Shown here: in pieces, positions 34,253 through 42,927 of the stretch | Layout of the letters: the number at the start of each line of letters is the position of its first letter | How positions within the stretch are numbered: the first letter of the stretch is position 1 | Assembly: GCF_001270265.1 (NCBI RefSeq) | Contig: NZ_LGAP01000002.1 | Span: 301,001 to 365,000 of the forward strand | Direction of reading: 5' to 3' | Length of the DNA stretch: 64,000 nucleotides | Origin: Ensifer adhaerens | Lineage (GTDB): Bacteria > Pseudomonadota > Alphaproteobacteria > Rhizobiales > Rhizobiaceae | The notes under the pieces: generated by a model | The model's input: only the letters and a program-made list of their open reading frames with translations | Told to the model about the DNA's origin: nothing | Database searches by the model: none | Translations under genes and position numbers: made by a program

Positions 34253-35884
34253 ATGGAATCGACCATTGTCAGCATCAATCTCTTCGGCGCCGTGGCGCTG
34301 CTGCTGTTCGGGCTGTCGGAGGTCAAGAACGGCGTTCAGCGCGCCTTTGGCGCCAGGCTGAAGGCGGGGTTGGCCGCCGGCACGCGCGACGGTGTGCGAT
34401 CCTTCCTCGCCGGACTGGTCGCGACGGTCGCACTCCAGAGTTCGACCGCGACGGCGCTGATGATCGCATCCTTCGCCGAACGCAATCTCGTCGCGCCGCG
34501 TATGGCGCAGATCGTGCTTTTGGGTGCGAATGTCGGAACCGCGATGACCGCCTGGATCGTATCGCTCGGGATCGGCTGGCTCTCGCCGCTTCTGATCCTT
34601 GTCGGCGTTATCCTTTCGCGCGGAACGTCGAATGCGCGAAAGGGCGGTGGCTCTGCCCTTGTCGGCATTGGCCTCATGCTCTTGTCGCTGCATCTCATCG
34701 GCATTGCGACAGAACCGGTGCGCGCGTCTGCGGCGCTCTCGGCCTTTCTTGCGATGCTCGACAATGCCTGGCCGGTCGCCCTCGTCTTCTCGGCCGTCCT
34801 GGCAATCCTTGCATCTTCAAGCCTTGCCATCGTCGTGCTCATCCTGTCGCTTGCGGCAACGGGCGGCATTTCCACCGGGCTCATCATCGTCCTGGTTCTC
34901 GGCGCAAATCTCGGCGGCGCCGTGCCGCCGGTTCTGGCGACGTTGCGTGCGCCGATCAGCGCGAGACGCGTGACGATCGGCAATCTCATCGTGCGCGCCA
35001 TCGGCTGCCTTGTGGCGTTGCCGCTTGCTGGCTACTCGGCACAGTTGCTCGACATCCTGCCGCTATCGCATGACAAGCTGCCTGTCGATGCACACCTCAT
35101 CTTCAATCTGGCGCTGGCAATGCTTGCCTGGCCGCTGTCGCGACCGCTTGCGCGGCTGTTGCCGGAACCGAAGCAGATGCTGGACGCACCGAGTTATCTC
35201 GACGAGGACAAGCTTTCGACGCCGGTCGCAGCGCTTGCCGGTGCAAGCCGCGAGGTCTTAAGCGTCGGAGATCTGATCGAACGCATGCTGGTGCAGGCAA
35301 GCGATGCGCTGCAGCATGCGGACCCGGCAAAGCTGGCTGGGATCAGCACGCTCGAAGGCCGGGTGGATCGGCTGCAGCATCAGATCAAGGTCTATGTCTC
35401 GCGCCTCGGCCAGGCCGACATTGGCGACGACAACCGCCGGCGGGCAATGGATGTCGTCGACTACGCCATCAATCTCGAACATATCGGCGACATCATCGAG
35501 AAGGGCCTCCTTGCCGAACTCGCAAAGAAGATCGCGCTGGGTTTGACGTTTTCGAGGGATGGCCACGAGGAACTGACGCGGCTCTTTGCAATCACGCTCG
35601 ACAATCTGCGTATGGCGCAGACGGTGTTTGCCACCCGCGATGCGGCTTTGGCCCGGCGGCTGGTGGAGGTGAAGGAAGACGTGCGCCGCCTAGAGCGGCA
35701 ATCGGCCGAACAGCACCTGCAGCGCCTGCGCGACGGTCGGGCGGAAAGCATCGAAACCAGTTCGCTGCACCTCGATATGCTGCGCGACCTCAAGCGCATC
35801 AATGCCCATATCGCGTCGGTTGCGCACCCGATCCTCGATGACAGCGGTCTGTTGATCGAAAGTCGCATCCGGCAGGTCCGCTGA
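34253..35884 (+). CDS. Na/Pi-cotransporter family protein with PhoU-like C-terminal domain (YjbB type)
   Basis: A 543-residue membrane protein. Residues ~1-300 contain two Na_Pi_cotrans repeats with the characteristic QSSTATALM (~62) and ASSSLAIVV (~183) motifs and about eight to nine membrane segments. Residues ~340-540 form a cytoplasmic, helical PhoU-like domain (EGRVDRLQHQIKVYVSRL; YAINLEHIGDIIEKGL). In E. coli the protein of this layout, YjbB, exports phosphate. Its position after three phosphatase-type genes suggests that it disposes of, or moves, phosphate freed inside the cell. Direction of transport cannot be read from sequence. It is convergent with the LacI gene. Confidence 0.85.
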   Translation: MESTIVSINLFGAVALLLFGLSEVKNGVQRAFGARLKAGLAAGTRDGVRSFLAGLVATVALQSSTATALMIASFAERNLVAPRMAQIVLLGANVGTAMTAWIVSLGIGWLSPLLILVGVILSRGTSNARKGGGSALVGIGLMLLSLHLIGIATEPVRASAALSAFLAMLDNAWPVALVFSAVLAILASSSLAIVVLILSLAATGGISTGLIIVLVLGANLGGAVPPVLATLRAPISARRVTIGNLIVRAIGCLVALPLAGYSAQLLDILPLSHDKLPVDAHLIFNLALAMLAWPLSRPLARLLPEPKQMLDAPSYLDEDKLSTPVAALAGASREVLSVGDLIERMLVQASDALQHADPAKLAGISTLEGRVDRLQHQIKVYVSRLGQADIGDDNRRRAMDVVDYAINLEHIGDIIEKGLLAELAKKIALGLTFSRDGHEELTRLFAITLDNLRMAQTVFATRDAALARRLVEVKEDVRRLERQSAEQHLQRLRDGRAESIETSSLHLDMLRDLKRINAHIASVAHPILDDSGLLIESRIRQVR

Positions 35885-35910
35885 TTTCAACGCGCCGCCC
35901 GGAGGAAGGA

Positions 35911-36897
35911 CTAACGCACCGTCTTGCGCTCGATCATGGAGACCGGCACCACCTGCAGCCGAGTCGCGGGCTCGTCAGAGCCGAGTGCCACCAACACGTT
36001 GTCGGTTAGAGCCGATAATGACTGCGCGATGGTGGTGAGTTCATAGCTCTTCCAGCCCGCCTGCGGAATATCGTCGAAACCGACGATGGACACGTCCTGC
36101 GGCACGCGACGATGCATCTCGATGCGCGCGGCGTCCAGGAAGCCGAGCGCCAGCAGGTCGGTGACGCAAAAGGCACCGTCAATCCTCTTGTCCCTCAAGA
36201 GATCGCACCCGGCCTGATAGCCGCTTTCGTAGCTCGTCGGCCCGTCCGACCAGGCGACCACCTCGATGCCGGCGGTCTGCACCCTTTGCGTAAACGCCGT
36301 CGCTCGGCGAACCTGGGCCGGTGTCTGACTGCCGCTGGAGACGACGGCAACTTTCTTGCATTTGGCTGCAATCAGCCGGAGCGCGGCAAGATCCGCCCCA
36401 CGTGAATCGTCGCTCAGCACCATGTTGGTGTCGGTGCGGTCGAGCCGTTGATTGACCAGGATCAGCCGCACGCCGTTGGCGATACATTCGTCGACGATCG
36501 ATGACGGCGGCTCGCCGGAGAGCACGACGATCGCCTGGGCGCGGAACTCGAACAGCAGCTCGATCAGCGGCGCGATATCCTTGCGGGCATCCGCGGCGTT
36601 CAACAGCAGGCACTGAAGCCCGCGTCTGAGCAGGCCGATGCTGAGAAGATCGAGCTGTTTGGAAATGAACGGTGCACTGAGGTTGGTACCGACGACGCCG
36701 ATCAGGTTCGAACGGTCATTGTTCAATCCCTGAGCCAGCCGATTGACCCGGTACCCGAGCTCGCGCGCTGCCTGCAGCACCTTGCGCCGGACCGACTGCG
36801 AGACGCTGGCGCCCGGTGTGAACGTTCGCGAGACCGCCGAGCGCGAAACACCTGCGCGCTTTGCGACTTCCTCGGCGGTGACGAACCCTCGTGCCAT
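35911..36897 (-). CDS. LacI-family transcriptional regulator
   Basis: A 328-residue regulator. The LacI HTH occupies residues ~5-55 (TAEEVAKRAGVSRSAVSRTF; hinge helix NRLAQGLNN), and the periplasmic-binding-protein-like effector domain follows (IGVVGTNLSAPF; FCVTDLLALGFLDAA; VSIVGFDDIPQAGW). LacI proteins generally bind sugars or sugar derivatives. The start at 36897 is preceded by GAGGGAA; an in-frame TTG 12 bases upstream overlaps that ribosome site. It is divergent from the ABC importer at 37521, separated by a 623-base region with AT-rich promoter sequence, and is the likely local regulator of importer and phosphatases. Confidence 0.9.
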   Translation of the reverse strand: MARGFVTAEEVAKRAGVSRSAVSRTFTPGASVSQSVRRKVLQAARELGYRVNRLAQGLNNDRSNLIGVVGTNLSAPFISKQLDLLSIGLLRRGLQCLLLNAADARKDIAPLIELLFEFRAQAIVVLSGEPPSSIVDECIANGVRLILVNQRLDRTDTNMVLSDDSRGADLAALRLIAAKCKKVAVVSSGSQTPAQVRRATAFTQRVQTAGIEVVAWSDGPTSYESGYQAGCDLLRDKRIDGAFCVTDLLALGFLDAARIEMHRRVPQDVSIVGFDDIPQAGWKSYELTTIAQSLSALTDNVLVALGSDEPATRLQVVPVSMIERKTVR

Positions 36898-37520
36898 GGG
36901 TTCCCTCAAGAATCAGCTCGCGGCTATCTGGGCCACAAAAGCCGGTTCATTCCAACGAAAAAGTATCGTTTGCCTCGGCTGGCACTGTCGCCTGAGCGCC
37001 GCGCGCCCGCCGGAAATCCGGCTGTTTGGTTCACCATTCCGTATGCCGCTGGCGCGTCATCGCCGAGTGGTCACGTGGCAGTGATCACGTGTTCGAAAAA
37101 AGTGCATCTGTCCATTAAAAATAATAAATAAAAACATCATGATAGATCATTGCGCACGTGTGCATTTTTTTGTTGACAAGCGCGCCCTCTCAATGGATCA
37201 TGCATTCCATAGGCGGTTCCGAAATGGAATTTCTGTTCCGTCTATGTTCGTGATGATGGCGCCGGCCTCTGAGGAGTGGCTGGCTGCCGTCGGACCCGAT
37301 CCGGACAGGATCGTTTGAACGGGGTCAGTCGCGGATAGGGAGGATTGGATCGATGACGACGTATCGCGTCCTCGCGGCAGGTTGCCTTGCTCGAAATGGA
37401 GCAGGGGCGGCCCACCGCGCGGCTTTCCCTGATCCTCCCCGTTCGCATGTTCGCTCGGCCGCAAGGTGCTCGGCGCATAGCCGGATCGCGTTGCGAGACG
37501 AGGTCTCAAGGGGAAAGAGC
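36898..37520. promoter_or_regulatory. Divergent control region between lacI and the AfuABC-like importer
   Basis: The 623-base gap contains an AT-rich core (37095-37172), three CACGTG hexamers (37072, 37086, 37155), and a plausible promoter: TTGACA at 37173-37178 and GATCAT at 37196-37201, 17 bases apart. The later part (37200-37520) shows no strong gene; an ATG at 37353 with GGGAGG before it reads in frame into the permease, but the added peptide is arginine-rich and unlike a permease N-terminus. Confidence 0.5.
37193..37210. promoter_or_regulatory. Candidate operator overlapping the importer promoter -10 region
   Basis: ATGGATCATGCATTCCAT has exact 5-base inverted arms (ATGGA/TCCAT) and overlaps the proposed -10 hexamer. 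This is where a LacI-family repressor would block transcription. It lacks the usual central CG of LacI operators, so support is modest. Confidence 0.3.
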
Positions 37521-39374
37521 ATGGCTTTTCTAAGTGATTCAGCGAAGGCGCCGCCGGCAGCGAGCGGCGAGGCGGCTGTGCCTTCGTCTTGGCAGGTCTG
37601 GCGATATCGGTTGAAGGTCGCCTCCCGGGAGCCGACGACATTGATCGGCGTGCTGACGGCGCTGCTCTTTACCTATCTGATTGTCGTGCCGATCATCTCC
37701 ATCGTGCTCGATGCCGTGCGGGTCCAGTTCGGCCATGAGCGCCGGCTCGGCAAGGATTTCGGCGATCTGACGCCGTACTATCTCGACAGGACGTTCCTGT
37801 CCCCTGTCTCCGTCGATCTCTTCTGGCGGCCACTGTTCAACACGCTGACGGTTGCCGTCGGCGCGATCCTGTTGTCGCTGCTGATCGGAACCATTCTCGC
37901 CTGGTTGATCAGCCGCACCGACATGTTCGGAAGGCGCTGGTTCGCGACCGCCCTGATCGTGCCTTACATGCTGCCCGCCTGGACCTTCGCGCTTGCCTGG
38001 ACGACGCTGTTCAAGAACCGCACGGTTGGCGGTCAACCCGGCTGGTTCGAGGCTTTGGGATGGACGCCGCCGGACTGGGTCGCCTATGGCCGCTTTCCGA
38101 TCACCATCATTCTCGCCCTGCACTATACCCCTTTTGTCATCCTGCTGTTCGGCTCGGCGCTTCGGCGCTTCGATTCCCAGCTCGAAGATTCCGCGCGCAT
38201 TCTCGGTGCCAAGCGCTACCAGGTGGCGATGCAGATCATCCTGCCGCTGATGCGTCCGGCGCTGATGTCGTCGATGATCCTGATCTTCGCAAAATGCCTC
38301 GGCGAGTTCGGCGTGCCCTACGTTCTCGGCCTGCCGGTCAAGTTCGAGGTGCTTTCTACCTCGCTCTTTCGTAGCATCGCCTCCCGCCAGACCGGCGTCG
38401 CCGGTGTCGTTGCCGCGTCCATCATGCTGATCGGCATCATCACCCTGATGATCGATGCGCGGCTGGTGCGTGAAGCGCGCCGCTTCGTCACCATCGGCTC
38501 CAAGGGCTCGATGAACCGGCAAAGCCGCCTCGGCAAGCTGAGGCTTCCGGCAACGGGGTTTGCCGCGACCATCTTCATGCTGAGCGTCGGCCTGCCGCTT
38601 TTGACCCTGTTCCTGTCGACGATCATGAAGCTGCCGGCGCAGTTCACGCTCGACAACTTCACGCTCGACTACTGGATCGGCCAGGACCTGCACACGGTGG
38701 CGCTGCAGACCGGCGTGCTCTTGAGCCCCGATCTCTGGGCTGCTGCCAAGAATACGCTGATGATCGTCGGCCTCGCCTCACTGGCCTCGGGCATTCTCGG
38801 CCTGCTCGTCGGCTATGTCGTCATCCGTACGCCGGTCCGGGCCCTGTCGGTCTATCTGCGCCAGGTGACGTTCCTGCCCTATCTGGTGCCGGGCATTGCG
38901 TTTGCGGCCGCCTATCTCTCGCTCTTTGCGGTTCCCAGAGGCCCAATGCCGGCGCTCTACGGCACGGTCACCATCCTGGTGCTGGCCTTGATGGCAGACC
39001 AGATGCCCTACGCCTCGCGGGCCGGAATCTCGGCGATGACCCAACTCGGCAAGGATCCGGAAGAGGCCGCCCAGATTGCCGGTGCCGGCTGGTTCCGCCG
39101 CATGATGTCGATCGTCATCCCGATCCAGAAAGGCTCGCTCGTCACCGGTGTGCTGCTGCCGTTCATCTCGGGCATCAAGGGCCTCAGCCTGTTCGTCATC
39201 CTCGCGGTGCCCAGCACCGACGTGCTCACGACCTATTCGCTGCGGCTCGTCGACTACCACTACACCCAGGCGGCAAACGCAGTCGTACTGATCATCGCGG
39301 CCATCGCCTATCTCGGAACACTGGCAGCCCAGAAGCTGACCAAGACCAATCTTGCAGAAGGACTCGGAAGCTGA
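37521..39374 (+). CDS. ABC transporter permease, two fused permease domains (FbpB/AfuB type)
   Basis: A 617-residue membrane protein made of two BPD_transp_1 permease units in one chain, as in FbpB and AfuB. About 12 hydrophobic helices are visible. Each half has an EAA loop: the first near DSARILGAKRYQVAMQIILP, the second near EEAAQIAGAGWFRRMMSIVI. FbpB relatives serve iron(III); AfuB relatives serve sugar phosphates. Because phosphatase genes surround this operon and no iron gene is present, the second role is preferred. AAGGGGAAAG precedes the ATG at 37521. Its stop overlaps the ATPase start (TGATG). Confidence 0.88.
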   Translation: MAFLSDSAKAPPAASGEAAVPSSWQVWRYRLKVASREPTTLIGVLTALLFTYLIVVPIISIVLDAVRVQFGHERRLGKDFGDLTPYYLDRTFLSPVSVDLFWRPLFNTLTVAVGAILLSLLIGTILAWLISRTDMFGRRWFATALIVPYMLPAWTFALAWTTLFKNRTVGGQPGWFEALGWTPPDWVAYGRFPITIILALHYTPFVILLFGSALRRFDSQLEDSARILGAKRYQVAMQIILPLMRPALMSSMILIFAKCLGEFGVPYVLGLPVKFEVLSTSLFRSIASRQTGVAGVVAASIMLIGIITLMIDARLVREARRFVTIGSKGSMNRQSRLGKLRLPATGFAATIFMLSVGLPLLTLFLSTIMKLPAQFTLDNFTLDYWIGQDLHTVALQTGVLLSPDLWAAAKNTLMIVGLASLASGILGLLVGYVVIRTPVRALSVYLRQVTFLPYLVPGIAFAAAYLSLFAVPRGPMPALYGTVTILVLALMADQMPYASRAGISAMTQLGKDPEEAAQIAGAGWFRRMMSIVIPIQKGSLVTGVLLPFISGIKGLSLFVILAVPSTDVLTTYSLRLVDYHYTQAANAVVLIIAAIAYLGTLAAQKLTKTNLAEGLGS

Positions 39375-40507
39375 TGCCCACTATCAATCTGCGCGGCGCC
39401 CAGAAGAATTATGGCGTCAACTCCGCCAATGCCGTCTCCAACCTCGATCTGGAAATCCGCGACGGCGAGTTCATGTGCCTGCTCGGCCCATCCGGCTGCG
39501 GCAAGACGACGACTTTGCGCATGATCGCGGGGCTTGAAAACCTGTCGGGCGGCGAGATCCGCATCGGCGACCGGGTGGTGGACTCAATCTTCGACGGCGT
39601 CTTCGTGCCGCCGGAGAAGCGGGAAATGGGGCTCGTCTTCCAGAGCTACGCGCTCTGGCCGCACCTGACCATCGAGCGCAATACCGACTTCGGCCTGCGA
39701 TTGCGCAAGCTGCCGAAGGCCGAGCGCGAGGCCCGTGTCGAAAAGGTCATGCAGGCGCTCGATATCGCCAAGTACCGCGATCGCTACCCGTCGCAGCTTT
39801 CGGGCGGCCAGCAGCAGCGCGTCGCGCTTGCCCGCATGCTTGCCGTCAATCCAGGCGTGCTGCTGCTCGACGAACCGCTGTCGAACCTCGATGCGCGGCT
39901 GCGGCTCGAAATGCGCGCCGAACTGAAGCGGCTGCACAAGGAATTCAAGACGACGATCGTCTTCGTCACCCACGACCAGTGGGAAGCGATGACGTTGGCG
40001 ACGACGATCGCGGTGATGAACGAAGGCACGCTGCAGCAGATGGGCACGCCGAACGACATCTATGATCGTCCGGCCAACCGCTTCGTCGCCGAGTTCGTCG
40101 GCAGCCCACCGATCAACATCCTGTCCTTCGACAAGAAGGGCACCTCGGATGTTGCCAAGGAGGCGGAAGCATACCTCTCTGCCCGCTACCCCAGCCTGCG
40201 CGGCATCGGCTCCGTCGGTATCCGCCCGGAAGCGCTCAGCTACGCAACCCGGAAGGAGGACGTTCCGCAGGGCAGCTTCAGCGGCAAGATGGTCGTGACC
40301 GGCATCCTGCCGACGGGCGGCAGTTGGATCCTGGAGTTGAAGAGCGACAGCCACACGCTGTTCCTGACGACACACGCACTGCCGCGGCTCGAACTCGGCG
40401 AGAAGGTCCGCTTCTGGGCACCGCCGGAGGCGCTGCATGTCTTCGACAAGGACGGCCAACGCATTGCCGAGGCCGACAAGCTGCTACGCAGCACGAAGCT
40501 GAACTGA
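39374..40507 (+). CDS. ABC transporter ATP-binding protein (MalK/FbpC type)
   Basis: A 377-residue ATPase. The cassette (~1-235) has Walker A GPSGCGKTTTLRM (~36), Q loop LVFQSYALWPHL, signature LSGGQQQRVALARM, Walker B VLLLDEPLSNLD and the H loop FVTHDQWEAM. The C-terminal part (~245-370) is a TOBE/OB-type domain (VGIRPEALSYA; GKMVVTGILPTGGSW) that often has a regulatory role in this class. It energises the fused permease, to which it is translationally coupled. Confidence 0.92.
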   Translation: MPTINLRGAQKNYGVNSANAVSNLDLEIRDGEFMCLLGPSGCGKTTTLRMIAGLENLSGGEIRIGDRVVDSIFDGVFVPPEKREMGLVFQSYALWPHLTIERNTDFGLRLRKLPKAEREARVEKVMQALDIAKYRDRYPSQLSGGQQQRVALARMLAVNPGVLLLDEPLSNLDARLRLEMRAELKRLHKEFKTTIVFVTHDQWEAMTLATTIAVMNEGTLQQMGTPNDIYDRPANRFVAEFVGSPPINILSFDKKGTSDVAKEAEAYLSARYPSLRGIGSVGIRPEALSYATRKEDVPQGSFSGKMVVTGILPTGGSWILELKSDSHTLFLTTHALPRLELGEKVRFWAPPEALHVFDKDGQRIAEADKLLRSTKLN

Positions 40508-40566
40508 CGACATGACTGATCACATCAACCGAAAGACGAACACCGCTTACTGAGGAAGAGCAGTCG

Positions 40567-41706
40567 ATGCAATTTCGGAAGAATGGAAGGGCAGACAAGA
40601 CAAGGCGCTGCCTGTTGTGGACGACGGCCCTTGCTGGTCTCTTTGCCGGACAGGCCATGGCTGAGGACGCCTTCGACCTCAACGCCCTGGTCGAGGCGGC
40701 CAAGAAGGAAGCGCCGATAACTGTCTATGACAGTACCGGCAAGATCGTCGAGATGGCCAAGGCCTTCTCGGCCAAGTACGGCGTTGCCGCCGAGGGCTCG
40801 AAAGTCAAGGCGTCGGCGCAGCTCGAAATGATCATTCGCGAAGCGCGCGCCAACAATATCCAGGGCGACGTTTCGATCATCAGCGATGCGCCCGCCGCCA
40901 TGGCGCAGCTGATCCCGCAGGGTTTTGCCGAGAGCTGGCTGCCGCCGGACATGGCGTCGAAAATCCCGGAGCAATACCAGAATCCCCTGACGGTCGTCAC
41001 CAGCGCCAACGTTTGGGCCTACAACACTGAGATCTTCGACAAGTGCCCGGTCACCAATATCTGGCAGCTGACCGGCCCTGAGTGGAAGGGCAAGGTCGCC
41101 ATGCAGGATCCGCTCGGCAAGGCGTCCTATGTCGACTGGTTCAACCAGATGGCAAAACACGGCGATGACAAGGTCGCCGCCGCCTACAAGGACCTCTACG
41201 GCAAGGACCTGGAACTGGACGACGGCAGCGCGACGGCGGCCTGGGTGAAGGCGCTTGCAGCCAATGCCCCGCTCCTGACCGATGCGGACGCCGCCGCGGC
41301 TGATGCCGTCGGTGCGCCCGGCCAATCGCAGCCGTTCATGGGGCTGATGAGTTCGGCAAAATTCCGCGACAATGCGGAGAAAGGCATGAAGCTCGGGCTC
41401 TGCAAGGATCTGAAGCCCTGGCTCGGCTGGATGTATCCAGGCGTCGGCCTGATCACCAAGGGCACCAACAGCCCGAACGCGGCAAAACTCTTCATCCACT
41501 ACGTCATGACTGAGGAAGGCATCGCGCCGCAGGCCGTCGACGGAAAGATGTCGACCAACAGCGACGTCGCGCTTCCGGCCGACGAACCATCGGGCATCGG
41601 CAAGGTTCTGGATCAGGTCCTGCCCTACCAGATGGCGACGAGCCTCGACGATTGGGATGCACGCGAAACCTGGCAGGATTTTTGGCGGGTGAACTACCAG
41701 AAGTGA
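40567..41706 (+). CDS. ABC transporter periplasmic binding protein, FbpA/AfuA-like (copy 1)
   Basis: A 379-residue binding protein with an export signal (cleavage after GQAMA, ~32). The mature protein starts EDAFDLNALVEAAKKEAPITVYDSTGKIVEM and belongs to the SBP_bac_6/8-like group with FbpA and AfuA. It has two conserved cysteines (FDKCPVTNIW; LGLCKDLKPW) shared by its two paralogues, perhaps a disulfide. The iron-binding tyrosine pair of FbpA is not evident, which argues against iron(III). GAGGAAGAG precedes the ATG. It is the first of three tandem paralogues. Confidence 0.86.
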   Translation: MQFRKNGRADKTRRCLLWTTALAGLFAGQAMAEDAFDLNALVEAAKKEAPITVYDSTGKIVEMAKAFSAKYGVAAEGSKVKASAQLEMIIREARANNIQGDVSIISDAPAAMAQLIPQGFAESWLPPDMASKIPEQYQNPLTVVTSANVWAYNTEIFDKCPVTNIWQLTGPEWKGKVAMQDPLGKASYVDWFNQMAKHGDDKVAAAYKDLYGKDLELDDGSATAAWVKALAANAPLLTDADAAAADAVGAPGQSQPFMGLMSSAKFRDNAEKGMKLGLCKDLKPWLGWMYPGVGLITKGTNSPNAAKLFIHYVMTEEGIAPQAVDGKMSTNSDVALPADEPSGIGKVLDQVLPYQMATSLDDWDARETWQDFWRVNYQK

Positions 41707-41730
41707 CCGTGTGACCGGGAGAGTGACGAC

Positions 41731-42876
41731 ATGATGGAAATGAAACGCAACGCATTGTGCGACCGCCCGATAGCCTGGGCGGTCGCGGGCAGCCTTGCCG
41801 CCATACTCACGCTGACATGCGGAGCGGCGAAGGCCCAAGAAGCCTTCAACCTCGACGCCCTGATCGAGGCGGCAAAGAAGGAGCCGCCGATCACCGTCTA
41901 TGCCGTCACCGGCAAGATCGTCGATACCGCCAAGGACTTCTCCGAGAAATACGGCGTGCAGGCGACGGGCAAGAAGGTCAACGAAGCCACACAGGTGGAA
42001 TTGATGATCCGCGAGCACCAGGCCGGCAACATCCTCGGCGATGTCAGCGTGGGGACCGATGTGGCTTCTGCCATCGGGCAATTGCTGCCGGAAGGGATTG
42101 CCACGAGTTGGACGCCCCCGGATCTCGCTAAGGATATTCCCGAGGCACTTCGCAATCCGCTGGTCGTGGTGTCGGACCCGCATGTCTGGACCTACAACAC
42201 CGAGAAATACGACAAGTGCCCTGTTACCAACATCTGGCAGCTGACCGAGCCGCAATGGCGCGGAAAGCTGGCGATGCTCGATCTCTTCGACAAGCCGCTC
42301 TATGCGGACTGGTTCAATCAGATCGAGACGCATCGCGATGCCGATGTCGCCCGCGCCTACGAAAGCCTCTACGGAAAGAAGCTGGAAACGAACGGCCAAA
42401 GCGCGACGGCCGCCTGGGTCAAGGCCTTTGCCAAAAACGGCCCGCTTCTGGCGGATTCCACCACGGTTGCCAATGCCGCCGGCGCGCCCGGGCAGGCCGA
42501 GCCGTTCTTCGTCATCACCTCGACGGCCAAATTTCGCGACAACCTGACGAAGGGGCTGAAGCTCGGCATCTGCGCTGGCGTCGAGCCGTTTTCCGGATTT
42601 CTCTATCCGGGCTTCGGCCTGATCGCCGGCCAGACGAAGAGCCCCAATGCCGCAAAGCTGTTCGTCCGCTACCTGATGACGGAAGAGGGCATCGCGCCCC
42701 AGACCGAGGACGGCAAGATTTCGGGCAATTCGAAGGTCGGCGTGCCAGGGGACGAGCCTTCCGGCGTCGCCAAGTATCTCGATCAATTGATAGCTTTCGA
42801 TCCCGCCACCGCCGGCGACGATCTCGACAAGCGCGAAGCCTGGCAGGATCTCTGGCGAATAAACTACCGAAAATGA
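41731..42876 (+). CDS. ABC transporter periplasmic binding protein, paralogue (copy 2)
   Basis: A 381-residue paralogue of the preceding gene, 24 bases downstream. The signal peptide ends at about AAKAQ (~36). The mature part aligns through its whole length: FNLDALIEAAKKEPPITVYA, KYDKCPVTNIWQLT, TAAWVKAFAKNGPLL, LGICAGVEPFSGFLYPG and the common end WQDLWRINYRK. The two cysteines are kept. Divergence in the ligand-side loops (VTGKIVDTAKDFSEK instead of STGKIVEMAKAFSAK) suggests a different ligand range for the same transporter core. Confidence 0.85.
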   Translation: MMEMKRNALCDRPIAWAVAGSLAAILTLTCGAAKAQEAFNLDALIEAAKKEPPITVYAVTGKIVDTAKDFSEKYGVQATGKKVNEATQVELMIREHQAGNILGDVSVGTDVASAIGQLLPEGIATSWTPPDLAKDIPEALRNPLVVVSDPHVWTYNTEKYDKCPVTNIWQLTEPQWRGKLAMLDLFDKPLYADWFNQIETHRDADVARAYESLYGKKLETNGQSATAAWVKAFAKNGPLLADSTTVANAAGAPGQAEPFFVITSTAKFRDNLTKGLKLGICAGVEPFSGFLYPGFGLIAGQTKSPNAAKLFVRYLMTEEGIAPQTEDGKISGNSKVGVPGDEPSGVAKYLDQLIAFDPATAGDDLDKREAWQDLWRINYRK

Positions 42877-42927
42877 CGTGACGGGCGGTGCCGATCACCG
42901 GGCACGGTTTCCTTGGGAGGGGAAGCG

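Noticed and set aside
37353..37520. An N-terminal extension of the fused permease starting at ATG 37353
   Set aside because: Although GGGAGG precedes it, the 56 added residues are arginine-rich and unlike a permease N-terminus, and AAGGGGAAAG supports the start at 37521.
40525..42786. A 753-codon minus-strand frame over two binding-protein genes
   Set aside because: It is repetitive only because the two genes beneath are paralogues; no ribosome site or domain supports it.
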